The position numbers were made by a program, and so were the translations under genes. From positions 4,649,019 through 4,713,018 of the forward strand of contig NZ_CP088930.1 of the NCBI RefSeq assembly GCF_027594825.1: 64,000 nt of DNA, read 5' to 3'. Position 1 is the stretch's first letter, and each line of letters starts with the position of its first letter. This document shows, piece by piece, positions 15,102 to 23,199 of the stretch. Below the pieces are notes generated by a model that searched no databases, was not told where the DNA came from, and worked only from the letters and a program-made list of their open reading frames with translations. Source of the stretch: Serratia liquefaciens (GTDB lineage Bacteria > Pseudomonadota > Gammaproteobacteria > Enterobacterales > Enterobacteriaceae).

Positions 15102-15118
15102 GTTAACCGATTGGTAAC
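15102..15118. promoter_or_regulatory. Candidate LysR-type operator, copy 1
   Basis: An inverted repeat GTTAACCGATTGGTAAC lies 25 bases upstream of the LysR start. Read on the other strand it begins GTTACCAATCGGT, closely matching the sequence at 15196. Position and repetition suggest an autoregulatory binding site. Confidence 0.5.
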
Positions 15119-15195
15119 ATCCATGGCGTCAGCCTGATGGGCCAAAATCACTCTTTTTATGTCACAGATTACAAATAAAACCAACGGTTCAATGC

Positions 15196-15212
15196 GTTAC
15201 CAAACATCGGTG
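15196..15212. promoter_or_regulatory. Candidate LysR-type operator, copy 2
   Basis: GTTACCAAACATCGGTG shares GTTACCAA and TCGGT with the reverse complement of the site at 15102-15118. It lies about 110 bases upstream of the ureohydrolase start, a suitable place for an activator site of the divergent operon. Confidence 0.45.
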
Positions 15213-15323
15213 TTTTCAATGCTTACATCACAAAGATGGAATGGTAGCTCTGTCGGGCATCGGGGTAGCCTGTATTTGTTATCTAAATGTTGAAATTAAA
15301 TCATGCCCGAACGAGGAAAATAC

Positions 15324-16256
15324 ATGCTCAATCAACCCCAAAGTGGCAACGACATGCCGCGGTTTGCCGGTATCCCTACCATGATGCGCCTGCCCGTTGC
15401 CGAAAATGCGCGCGGTCTGGATGCGGCCTTCGTTGGCATTCCTCTTGATATTGGCACTTCAAACCGCAGCGGCACGCGCTATGGGCCACGGCAGATCCGT
15501 CAGGAGTCGGTGATGATCCGTCCGTACAACATGGGCACCGGCGCTGCCCCTTTCGAACGGTTGCAGGTTGCCGATCTGGGGGATGTCGCCATCAATCCCT
15601 ACAGTCTGGCGGACAGCGTTAGACGCATCGAACTGGCCTATAGCGACATTCTGGCCCATGGCTGCATCCCGCTGACGCTGGGAGGCGATCACACGCTGAC
15701 GTTGCCGATCCTGCGTGCCGCCGCCGGCCGTTATGGCCCGGTCGGTTTAATTCACGTGGATGCGCATTCAGACACCAATGAGGAGATGTTTGGCGAGCAA
15801 CTGGCGCACGGCACCACTTTCCGTCGCGCTTTTGAAGAGGGGCTGTTGGCACCGCAACGGGTTGTGCAGATTGGGCTGCGGGGCAGCGGCTATGCAGCCG
15901 CTGATTTTGACTGGTCGCGCCGGCAGGGATTCCGCGTCGTGCAGGCGGAAGAGTGCTGGCATCGCTCTTTAGCGCCGCTGATGGCTGAAGTGCGCGAGCA
16001 GATGGGCAATGCGCCAGTTTATCTCAGCTTCGATATCGATGGTCTGGATCCGGCGTTTGCTCCGGGTACCGGCACGCCGGAAGTTGGCGGGCTGTCGGTG
16101 TGGCAGGGCCTGGAAATTGTCCGAGGATGCCGGGGGCTGAATCTGATCGGCGCCGATGTGGTAGAGGTTTCACCGCCTTACGATCGTTCCGGTAATACCG
16201 CGTTGCTGGCGGCCAACCTGCTGTTTGAAATGCTGTGCGTGTTGCCTGGGCGATAA
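15324..16256 (+). CDS. speB: Agmatinase-family ureohydrolase, probably guanidinobutyrase (GbuA-like)
   Basis: A manganese ureohydrolase of 310 residues that splits a guanidino compound into urea and an amine or amino acid. The metal ligands are all present: GGDHT (His123), HVDAHSD (Asp146, His148, Asp150) and SFDIDGLDP (Asp237, Asp239). Automatic annotation would call it speB, but the N-terminus (MPRFAGIPTMMRLP) and the segment FRVVQAEECWH closely match what I recall of Pseudomonas GbuA, whose substrate is 4-guanidinobutyrate. The genetic setting (LysR regulator, solute symporter, no arginine decarboxylase gene) also favours catabolism over polyamine synthesis. The ATG at 15324 has GAGG at 15313-15316; an in-frame ATG at 15303 lacks one. 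Confidence 0.85.
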   Translation: MLNQPQSGNDMPRFAGIPTMMRLPVAENARGLDAAFVGIPLDIGTSNRSGTRYGPRQIRQESVMIRPYNMGTGAAPFERLQVADLGDVAINPYSLADSVRRIELAYSDILAHGCIPLTLGGDHTLTLPILRAAAGRYGPVGLIHVDAHSDTNEEMFGEQLAHGTTFRRAFEEGLLAPQRVVQIGLRGSGYAAADFDWSRRQGFRVVQAEECWHRSLAPLMAEVREQMGNAPVYLSFDIDGLDPAFAPGTGTPEVGGLSVWQGLEIVRGCRGLNLIGADVVEVSPPYDRSGNTALLAANLLFEMLCVLPGR

Positions 16257-16329
16257 GGCACCGTCATACCTGACCGGCGGAGCCGTTGCGCCTGGATCCA
16301 ATAACAATAATAAGCATGCGGAGTGACTC

Positions 16330-17712
16330 ATGAATCTCGATCTGCTGGTAGTGGTGTTTTACTTTTTGGTGATAGGAGCGGTGGGCTGGTTAGGCGTGCG
16401 CCGGGCGACGACCAAAGAGGATTACCTGGTTGCCGGGCGTAATCTGGGGCCCTGTTTGTATCTGGGTACCTTATCTGCGGTGGTGCTGGGCGGGGCATCA
16501 ACCATCGGCAGCGTCAAACTGGGTTATACCTACGGCATCTCTGGCGTGTGGCTTTGCGGTGCGTTGGGGGCGGGCATTGTGGTGCTGAGCCTGGTGTTGG
16601 CAAAGCCGTTGCTTAAGCTAAAGCTCTACACCGTCAGCCAGGTGCTGTCGCGACGTTATCACCCGGCGGCCAGGGTCACCAGCGGCGCCATTATGTTGGC
16701 CTACGATCTGATGGTGGCGGTGACGTCGATCATTGCCATCGGCAGCGTGATGCAGGTGATGTTTGACTTGTCGTTTACCGTTTCAATTTTGCTCGGTGGC
16801 GGTTTGGTGGTGCTGTATTCAACGTTGGGTGGCATGTGGTCACTGACGCTGACCGACATTATCCAGTTTATCATCATGACCGTCGGCATGATGCTGGTAC
16901 TGATGCCGATGAGCATCGTCAAAGCCGGGGGCTGGGAAGCGTTCAGCAGCCAACTGCCGGAAAGCTACTACCGGCTATCATCCATCGGGCTGGACACTAT
17001 CGCGGTGTTCTTCCTGATCTACTTCTTCGGCATTTTGATTGGGCAGGATATCTGGCAGCGGGTATTTACCGCCCGCAGCAGCACCATTGCTCGCTATGCC
17101 GGGTTAGGCGCCGGGGTGTATTGCGTGCTGTATGGCGTGGCCGGCGCGTTGATCGGCATGGCCGGCAAGCTGGTGCTGCCGCAACTGGCTAATACCGACG
17201 GGGCTTTTGCCGCCATTGCGCAGGCTGTGCTGCCCCCGGGCGTCAGCGGGTTGGTGGCCGCCGCCGCATTGGCTGCGCTGATGTCTACCGCCAGCGCCTG
17301 CCTGTTGGCGTCATCGACCATCGCGCTGGAAGACGTATTGCCGGCGATTCGCAAGCGCCCCTCGGGCGGGCTGGCAGCCGGGCGATTTACCACGCTGATC
17401 ATGGGTTGCATTATGCTGGGGTTGGCGTTTGTGGTGCGGGACGTGATGGCGGCGCTGACACTGGCTTATAACCTGCTGGTGGGTGGCATGCTGATCCCGC
17501 TGATGGGCGCGATATTCTGGCAACGGGCCACCAGCACCGGCGCGATCGCCAGCATGCTGACTGGCAGCCTGAGCGTTTTGGGGCTGATGTATTATCAGGG
17601 TATTGAAGCCAACAGCCCAATCTACGGCGGCTTGCTGGCGGGCGGCGCGGCCTTCGTGCTGGGCAGCTTATTGACCCGGCCAAGCCCGCAGCCGCAGGTG
17701 CAACCCGAGTAG
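16330..17712 (+). CDS. Sodium:solute symporter (SSS family), probable guanidino-compound uptake
   Basis: A 460-residue integral inner-membrane protein with about 13 hydrophobic segments. Typical SSS features are visible: an N-terminal VFYFLVIGAVGWLG helix, the EDYLVAGRNLG loop, and a middle helix with LAALMSTASACLL. It starts 73 bases after the ureohydrolase stop with a GCGGAG ribosome site and is certainly in the same transcript. In Pseudomonas a similar symporter (GpuP) is linked to guanidinopropionase. The transported compound is inferred from context only. Confidence 0.88.
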   Translation: MNLDLLVVVFYFLVIGAVGWLGVRRATTKEDYLVAGRNLGPCLYLGTLSAVVLGGASTIGSVKLGYTYGISGVWLCGALGAGIVVLSLVLAKPLLKLKLYTVSQVLSRRYHPAARVTSGAIMLAYDLMVAVTSIIAIGSVMQVMFDLSFTVSILLGGGLVVLYSTLGGMWSLTLTDIIQFIIMTVGMMLVLMPMSIVKAGGWEAFSSQLPESYYRLSSIGLDTIAVFFLIYFFGILIGQDIWQRVFTARSSTIARYAGLGAGVYCVLYGVAGALIGMAGKLVLPQLANTDGAFAAIAQAVLPPGVSGLVAAAALAALMSTASACLLASSTIALEDVLPAIRKRPSGGLAAGRFTTLIMGCIMLGLAFVVRDVMAALTLAYNLLVGGMLIPLMGAIFWQRATSTGAIASMLTGSLSVLGLMYYQGIEANSPIYGGLLAGGAAFVLGSLLTRPSPQPQVQPE

Positions 17713-17722
17713 CCGGTCACCC

Positions 17723-17743
17723 GGGGCTGCCATGCGCAGCCCC
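17723..17743. terminator. Stem-loop between the convergent symporter and corA-type genes
   Basis: GGGGCTGC (17723-17730) pairs with GCAGCCCC (17736-17743), a strong 8-bp stem with a 5-base loop between convergent stop codons. No long T run follows on either strand, so termination is likely but may be incomplete. Confidence 0.6.
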
Positions 17744-17751
17744 ATTATCGT

Positions 17752-18732
17752 TTACAGCCAGCCGGATCGCTTCAGTTTCTGGTAAAGGAAGAAGCAGCCG
17801 ACGACGGTGATCCCCAGCGTGGTGTGGTAGGCCCAGGGGAACTTCAGCTCCGGCATATCGGCGAAGTTCATGCCATACAGGCTGAATATCACCGTAGGGA
17901 TCGCCAGGATCGCCCCCCAACCGGCCAGGCGTTTCACCACTTCATTCTGTTTTACGGTGACCAGCGCCAAATTGACGTGCATCGCGTTGGTCAGCATTTC
18001 GCGCATATCGTCGATATTGCTGACCACCTGATGCGCATGGTCCTGAACATCGCGTACGTAAGCGCGCAGCTCTTTCGGGATCACTTCCTCATGCAGGCGG
18101 ATCAGCTGATTGCAGATTTCGTCCATCGGCATCGCGGCATTGCGCAGCGCCAGCAGGTGCCGCCGCAGGGTATAGACGTTCTCGATGGCGGCCTGATCAA
18201 ACTCTGATTTGAACATATTGGCTTCGATACCTTCGATGGTCGATTCGAACTTCGCCACCACGGTACGGTAGTTATCCACCACAAAATCCAATACCGAATA
18301 CAAGGCAAAACCCGGGCCGCGGCACATTTGCTTGCGGTTCTCTTCGGCCTTGGCGCGGATCGGGGCGTAGCTCGGCGATTCGCCGTGGCGTACCGTGATC
18401 AGGAAGTTTTTACCCACGAAGAAGTGCGTTTCGCCGTACTCAATTTCGTCATTGCCCCATTGCGCGGTTTTGACCACGATAAACAGCGAGTCACCGTAGG
18501 CTTCAAGTTTCGGCCGCTGGTGGGCACACAACGCATCCTCAATCGCCAGATCGTGCAGCCCGAACTCCTCCTGCACTTTGCGCATAAAGGCGTCTTCCGG
18601 CTGCCACAGCCCGAGCCAGACGAAGGTATCCGGCTGTTTGACCACCTCGCTGATATCATCAATGGTCACTTCGCCCAGCCGTTCACCGGCCTTGTATGCC
18701 ACGCAATTCACAACCATGGTTGCGGTTTCCAT
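17752..18732 (-). CDS. CorA-family magnesium/divalent metal transporter
   Basis: A 326-residue CorA-family channel protein: a long soluble N-terminal alpha/beta region, a helical stalk and two C-terminal membrane helices separated by the signature YGMNF (in FSLYGMNFADMPEL), with a short basic tail. It moves Mg2+ or other divalent ions across the inner membrane as a pentamer. It is distinct from the classical E. coli CorA in sequence, so probably a second paralogue (ZntB or YfjQ-like); the exact ion is not readable. Start at 18732; an ATG five codons downstream is an alternative. It follows the GNAT gene by 11 bases on the same strand. Confidence 0.88.
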   Translation of the reverse strand: METATMVVNCVAYKAGERLGEVTIDDISEVVKQPDTFVWLGLWQPEDAFMRKVQEEFGLHDLAIEDALCAHQRPKLEAYGDSLFIVVKTAQWGNDEIEYGETHFFVGKNFLITVRHGESPSYAPIRAKAEENRKQMCRGPGFALYSVLDFVVDNYRTVVAKFESTIEGIEANMFKSEFDQAAIENVYTLRRHLLALRNAAMPMDEICNQLIRLHEEVIPKELRAYVRDVQDHAHQVVSNIDDMREMLTNAMHVNLALVTVKQNEVVKRLAGWGAILAIPTVIFSLYGMNFADMPELKFPWAYHTTLGITVVGCFFLYQKLKRSGWL

Positions 18733-18743
18733 CAGGTCACCTG

Positions 18744-19163
18744 CTATTCAATAAGGGTTTTGGTAAGAAAGTAACATTCATGTTCCACTGGGTAATTCTG
18801 CAGCGTCATCTGCAGCTGATAACCCAGTTTTTCGTAGAACGGCCGCGCCTGAAAACTAAAGGTATCCAAACGAACATAGCGGCAACCGCGCGCTTTCGCC
18901 TCCTGTTCCGCCGCCAGCAATACTTTGCGGCCCAGGCCGCTGCCGCGTTGCGAATCCGCTACCCACAGCCATTCGACGCTCAGCCAGTTGCCCCAGGTCT
19001 CGCCGGTCAGGCCGGCGACCACCTGGCCGGCGGTGTCCCGGGCGTAAACGCCAAGTGGTTTACGCTGGCTGGGATCCACATAGGGGCTGTTATGGGCTCG
19101 CAGCCCCTGACGGATAGCGTCGAGGGTGTCTTCATTGAGCGTCTCGGTTACGGTGATGTTCAT
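18744..19163 (-). CDS. GNAT-family N-acetyltransferase
   Basis: A 139-residue acetyl-CoA-dependent acetyltransferase of unknown substrate. The pyrophosphate-binding loop is seen as RGSGLGRKVL after VEWLWVADS, and the C-terminal FYEKLGYQL is typical of small cytosolic GNATs. The ATG at 19163 is chosen because a strong AAGGAGG lies just upstream; the longer reading frame to 19241 has no site. It precedes the CorA-family gene by 11 bases, so the two share a transcript. Confidence 0.9.
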   Translation of the reverse strand: MNITVTETLNEDTLDAIRQGLRAHNSPYVDPSQRKPLGVYARDTAGQVVAGLTGETWGNWLSVEWLWVADSQRGSGLGRKVLLAAEQEAKARGCRYVRLDTFSFQARPFYEKLGYQLQMTLQNYPVEHECYFLTKTLIE

Positions 19164-19294
19164 CTTTCCTCCTTGGTGAACCCTTAACTTAAGCACAGTC
19201 TGCTCAAAAGGCAACACGTTGAAATTTAAAACAAACGTCAAAATCAGCCTGCTGGGCTACACTGAGTAGGTTGTTTTTTGTCCAGGAGGACGCT

Positions 19295-20392
19295 ATGCAC
19301 CGATTGACTATGATGGCCGCTTTGCTGTTGTTCAGCGGCTTGCTGCACGCCGCGCCGACGGTAATGCAATTGCAGGACAAGCTGGAACACCCGTGGTCGC
19401 TGGCATTTTTGCCCGGCGAACAGGGAATGTTAATCACCGAACGGCCGGGGCGTTTACGGCTGTGGCAGACGGGCCAGAGGCTTTCGGCGCCCATAGCCGG
19501 TGTGCCGCAGGTGTACGCCGAAGGCCAGGGCGGTTTGCTGGAGGTGTTGCTGGCGCCAGATTTTTCCACCAGCCGGCGCGTTTATCTCAGCTTCGCCGAA
19601 GCGGGCGATGACGGCAAGGCCGGGACGGCGGTAGGCTATGGGCAGCTCAGTACCGACAACCGACGCCTGGAGAATTTCAAGGTGATCTTCCGCCAGCAAC
19701 CCAAGCTGTCGGTCGGCAATCATTTTGGGGGCAAGCTGGCGTTTGCTCGTCAGGGGAATTTGTTTATCGCGCTGGGGGAGAATAATCAGCGGCCGACGGC
19801 ACAGGATCTGGACAAGTTACAGGGTAAAATGGTGCGCTTAACCGCCGACGGCGCGGTGCCGCCGGATAATCCTTTTGTCGGCCAGGCCGGCAAGCGGCCG
19901 GAAATTTGGTCCTACGGCCACCGCAATCCTCAGGGGCTGGCGTTGAATCCGTGGAGCGGGGTGATGTGGGAGAACGAACACGGTCCGCGCGGTGGCGACG
20001 AGGTCAATATTCCGCAGGCAGGGAAAAACTACGGCTGGCCGATAGCCACCTATGGCATCAATTACTCCGGGCTGGCGATCCCGGAGGCGAAAGGACAGAA
20101 GGTCGCCGGTACCGAACAGCCCCTGCATTATTGGCCGGTGTCACCGGGTATCAGCGGCATGGCATTCTATGATTCGCCTCGTTTTCCTGCCTGGAAGCAT
20201 TCGCTGTTTATTGGCGCACTGGCTCAGGAAGCGCTGATCCGCCTGACGCTGCAGGGGGACAAAGTGGTCTCTGAAGAAAGGCTGCTGGAGGATCGTGGAG
20301 AACGCATTCGTGAAGTGCGGGTCGGGCCTGACGGCTACCTTTATCTGTTAACCGATGCAAGCAACGGCAAGCTGCTGCGGGTGGGGCTCTAG
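19295..20392 (+). CDS. yliI: PQQ-dependent soluble aldose sugar dehydrogenase
   Basis: A secreted six-bladed beta-propeller of 365 residues that oxidises aldoses with PQQ in the periplasm. A signal peptide covers residues 1-19 or so (MHRLTMMAALLLFSGLLHA, cut before APT). Family landmarks include LEHPWSLAFLP, VGNHFGGKLAF, YGHRNPQGLA and GPRGGDEVN. The ATG at 19295 has AGGAGG just upstream. It is next to gstB as in E. coli. The enzyme needs PQQ, and no pqq genes are in view. Confidence 0.94.
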   Translation: MHRLTMMAALLLFSGLLHAAPTVMQLQDKLEHPWSLAFLPGEQGMLITERPGRLRLWQTGQRLSAPIAGVPQVYAEGQGGLLEVLLAPDFSTSRRVYLSFAEAGDDGKAGTAVGYGQLSTDNRRLENFKVIFRQQPKLSVGNHFGGKLAFARQGNLFIALGENNQRPTAQDLDKLQGKMVRLTADGAVPPDNPFVGQAGKRPEIWSYGHRNPQGLALNPWSGVMWENEHGPRGGDEVNIPQAGKNYGWPIATYGINYSGLAIPEAKGQKVAGTEQPLHYWPVSPGISGMAFYDSPRFPAWKHSLFIGALAQEALIRLTLQGDKVVSEERLLEDRGERIREVRVGPDGYLYLLTDASNGKLLRVGL

Positions 20393-20401
20393 GTGAAAAT
20401 G

Positions 20402-20424
20402 GCGCCCCAGCGGATGCGGGGCGC
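20402..20424. terminator. Stem-loop between convergent yliI and gstB
   Basis: GCGCCCC (20402-20408) pairs with GGGGCGC (20418-20424) between the two stop codons. There is no T run, so this is a probable but non-classical terminator. Confidence 0.5.
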
Positions 20425-20431
20425 AGGAAAC

Positions 20432-21052
20432 TCAGGTTAATTCGCTCATCACGCCGCGCTGATAGGCCGGGCGTTCGCTTAGTTGCTTATACCAGCGCTC
20501 CATGTTTGGACGCGGCTGGCGCTTGATCGGCATGGAGAACCAGGCGTAGGCGAAACTGCCCAGTGGGATATCGCCGATGCCGAAGTCTTCACCGGAAAGG
20601 TAAGGCTGACGACCCAGGGTGTCTTCCACAATGTCGAAATGCTTTTCCAATGTGGCGATTGCCGCTTCGATCTTCGCCATATCGCGCAGTTCCGGTTTGG
20701 TGCGTACCATCCCCCAGAACACCACGCTAAAGTGACTGACAATGGTGGCGGTGGTCCAGTCCATCCATTTTTCGGCACTGGCGCGTGCCTGCAGATCCTG
20801 CGGATAGAAAGGTTCAGCGCCAAACTTCGCGGCCAGATAGCGCACTATGGTGTTGGACTCCCACAGCACAAAGTCATCGTCTTGCAGCAGCGGCACCAGG
20901 CCATTCGGGTTCAATGAACGGTAGAGCTCATCGTTCACCTTGCCGAATGCGCCTCCGGCGTTGATATGGCTGTAACTCAGCTCCAATTCTGCGGCGCACC
21001 ACAGCACTTTCCTGACGTTGTTCGAATTTTCACGACCCCAAATGGTCAGCAT
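20432..21052 (-). CDS. gstB: Glutathione S-transferase
   Basis: A 206-residue cytosolic glutathione transferase: thioredoxin-like N-terminal domain (IWGRENSNNVRKVLWCAAELELSY; NPNGLVPLL with its cis-Pro; WESNTIVRYLA that binds the gamma-glutamyl part) and an all-helical C-terminal domain from about residue 88. It matches E. coli GstB (YliJ) in length, motifs and position next to yliI. E. coli GstB acts on bromoacetate-type electrophiles; the substrate here is inferred by homology. Confidence 0.92.
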   Translation of the reverse strand: MLTIWGRENSNNVRKVLWCAAELELSYSHINAGGAFGKVNDELYRSLNPNGLVPLLQDDDFVLWESNTIVRYLAAKFGAEPFYPQDLQARASAEKWMDWTTATIVSHFSVVFWGMVRTKPELRDMAKIEAAIATLEKHFDIVEDTLGRQPYLSGEDFGIGDIPLGSFAYAWFSMPIKRQPRPNMERWYKQLSERPAYQRGVMSELT

Positions 21053-21158
21053 AGAACGCCTCTTTTACGTGGGTTAATCAACCTAACTAATTATTCCTAC
21101 TCCACAATTCAGCGCTTGTCACACTGGAAGGCATTTTTTGCCGACGTGGGCGACACAT

Positions 21159-21815
21159 TCAGCGCTCCCAGCGGCAGATCTCCCAACCGTGCTCCAGCGC
21201 CAGCGCGTTGAGCTCGCTGTCGGGGTTGATCACCGTGGCGCTATCGACATATTCCAGCATCGCTTTGTCGTTGAGGGAGTCGCTGTAGCCGTGGCTGTGC
21301 TCGAAGCTCAGTTCCGGATGTTCAGCCAACCATTTTTTCAGGCGGACAACCTTGCCCTGTTGGTAGGTCATGGTGCCGTAGGTGTTGCCGGTGAAGCGGC
21401 CGTCTTGCACTTCGACGCCGATGGCCAGCGCGCCGTCGGCGCCAAGCTGGGCGGCAATCGGCGCCACCAGGTGCTCGCCCGTGGCGGAAATGACCAGAAT
21501 GCAGTCGCCGCGCTCGCGGTGCCACAGCAGCCGTTCACGGGCGGCAGGGTAGACTCGCGGCAGAATATCGCGGCGAATATAACGCTGCACCCAGCCGGCC
21601 ACCGTCTCGGTACTCAGGCCGGCCAGCGGTGCCAACGTGGCCTGCATATAGTCCTCCATGGACAGCTTGCCCTGATAATAGTGCTGCATCAGTTGTTGTT
21701 CCTGCTGTTCCAGTTCCGCCGGTGCAAACCCTTCAGTAACCAACCAACGCATCCATAGGCTGGCGCTGTCTTCATCAATCAGGGTTTCGTCCAGGTCGAA
21801 CAAGGCTAAATCCAT
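21159..21815 (-). CDS. HAD-IB family phosphatase
   Basis: A 218-residue haloacid-dehalogenase-type hydrolase. Motif I is FDLDETLID (Asp7 nucleophile, Asp9), motif II is VISATGEH, and motif III/IV is GYSDSLNDKAML. The helical cap between residues 15 and 90 places it with phosphoserine phosphatase-like HAD-IB enzymes (PgpC/YfhB-like and HisN-type histidinol-phosphatase relatives). The substrate is not readable. It belongs to a block of genes between gstB and dacC that has no counterpart at this place in E. coli. Confidence 0.87.
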   Translation of the reverse strand: MDLALFDLDETLIDEDSASLWMRWLVTEGFAPAELEQQEQQLMQHYYQGKLSMEDYMQATLAPLAGLSTETVAGWVQRYIRRDILPRVYPAARERLLWHRERGDCILVISATGEHLVAPIAAQLGADGALAIGVEVQDGRFTGNTYGTMTYQQGKVVRLKKWLAEHPELSFEHSHGYSDSLNDKAMLEYVDSATVINPDSELNALALEHGWEICRWER

Positions 21816-22105
21816 CAGTATTTCTCCGGCAGGCAGGGAGGGGGAATGGGCTGTTTATAGAATAGCGGATAGCGTTAGTCGCCAGCCAGTGGCGACGACG
21901 AAATTGCGCAGAGCATAAGTAACATTGATGACAGTTTTGCGACACTTTGTTGAAGGTTTGCATAACTTAGAACGCAACAATATTGGCTCGGGTCTTTATC
22001 CGGGTGGTAACTATAGGGGCAATACGCTGGCCATCCAGGAGTTGAAGATGCTGATAATTCGCCTTTATACCGGCCCGATTTTTGTTGGGGATGAAGAGGA
22101 ACAGG
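21816..22105. other. Divergent intergenic region between HAD phosphatase and oxygenase genes
   Basis: A 290-base region that must hold both divergent promoters. A possible small reading frame runs 21925-22164 into the oxygenase gene but has no homology I can see and no good ribosome site. No strong hairpin or operator was recognised. Confidence 0.4.
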
Positions 22106-23128
22106 ATGATGACACCACCACTGACGCTGAAGAGGCTGCCGCTGCTGGATCTTTCGCAGCTTGATGGCGACGCCGGGCAGCGGCAGGCGTTTCTTGACGG
22201 TTTGCGTATTGCGGCGCGTGACGTCGGCTTTTTTTATTTGCGCGGCCACGGCGTTGATAGTGACCTGAATGCGCAGCTGCAACGGCTGGCGAGGCAGTTT
22301 TTCGCCCTGCCGGAAGCCGACAAACTGGCTGTGCAGATGGTGCATTCGCCGCATTTTCGCGGCTATAACCGTGCGGCGGCAGAACTGACCCGCGGCCAGC
22401 CGGACTGGCGCGAACAGTTTGATATCGGTGCAGAGCGGGCGGCGCTGCAGCTGGCTGAAGACACTCCACGCTGGGCGCGTTTGCAAGGGCCGAATCAATG
22501 GCCGGAGGCATTGCCCGAGTTGAAACCGCTGCTATTGCAATGGCAACAGGCGATGACCGCTATGTCGCTGCGGCTGTTGCGCGCTTTTGCCCTGTCGCTT
22601 TCACTGCCGGAACAAGCGTTTGATTCGCTCTACGGCGACAAACCCAATGAACATATCAAACTGATCCGCTATCCAGGGCGTGAAGCGACCGCCAGCGGGC
22701 AAGGGGTGGGCGCCCATAAAGACTCCGGTTTTCTCAGCTTTCTGCTGCAGGATCGGCAAAAAGGACTGCAGGTTGAAGTCGACGAGGGGCGCTGGGTTGA
22801 CGCCGAACCGCTTGAGGATACCTTTGTGGTCAACATTGGCGAATTGCTGGAGTTGGCGACCAATGGCTATTTGCGCGCCACCGTGCACCGTGTGGAGACG
22901 CCACCGGCAGGGAGCGACAGGTTGTCGATTGCTTTCTTTCTGGGCGCGCGACTGGACGCGGTGGTACCCTTGTATCAGCTTCCGGAGCCTCTGGCGGCAG
23001 AGGCGCAAGGGCCGGCCAGCGATCCGCACAATCCGCTGTTACGCGATGTGGGCTTTAACTACCTGAAAGGACGCATCCGTTCCCATCCGGACGTGGCGCA
23101 GCGTTATTACCAGGATGTCGTTGCTTAA
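22106..23128 (+). CDS. 2-oxoglutarate/Fe(II)-dependent oxygenase, isopenicillin N synthase-like
   Basis: A 340-residue cytosolic non-haem iron oxygenase. The N-terminal DIOX_N region has the typical RDVGFFYLRGHGVD; the iron ligands lie in GAHKDSGFLSFL (His and Asp) and in TVHRVETP (His), followed by RLSIAFFLGA with the Arg that binds 2-oxoglutarate. Substrate unknown; members of this family hydroxylate or desaturate small molecules. Two adjacent ATGs (22106, 22109) follow GAGGAACAGG; the choice changes one residue. It stands alone, divergent from the HAD gene and convergent with the transsulfuration operon. Confidence 0.87.
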   Translation: MMTPPLTLKRLPLLDLSQLDGDAGQRQAFLDGLRIAARDVGFFYLRGHGVDSDLNAQLQRLARQFFALPEADKLAVQMVHSPHFRGYNRAAAELTRGQPDWREQFDIGAERAALQLAEDTPRWARLQGPNQWPEALPELKPLLLQWQQAMTAMSLRLLRAFALSLSLPEQAFDSLYGDKPNEHIKLIRYPGREATASGQGVGAHKDSGFLSFLLQDRQKGLQVEVDEGRWVDAEPLEDTFVVNIGELLELATNGYLRATVHRVETPPAGSDRLSIAFFLGARLDAVVPLYQLPEPLAAEAQGPASDPHNPLLRDVGFNYLKGRIRSHPDVAQRYYQDVVA

Positions 23129-23163
23129 GGGCAGCGGCGTCGCATATGGCGCCCAACGGGGTG

Positions 23164-23198
23164 AATCGGGTCGAACATGTTCGACCCGATTGTTTTGA
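23164..23198 (+). terminator. 28-bp perfect palindrome, probable terminator of the oxygenase gene
   Basis: Bases 23164-23191 form a perfect palindrome with 14-base arms beginning AATCGGGTCGAACA, followed on the plus strand by TGTTTTG. It lies between convergent genes, 35 bases past the oxygenase stop. The T run is short, so another role such as a protein site cannot be excluded. Confidence 0.6.
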
Positions 23199-23199
23199 A

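Noticed and set aside
21925..22164. 79-residue frame before the oxygenase gene
   Set aside because: Runs into the oxygenase gene in another frame, with a low-complexity acidic/alanine end produced by that overlap.
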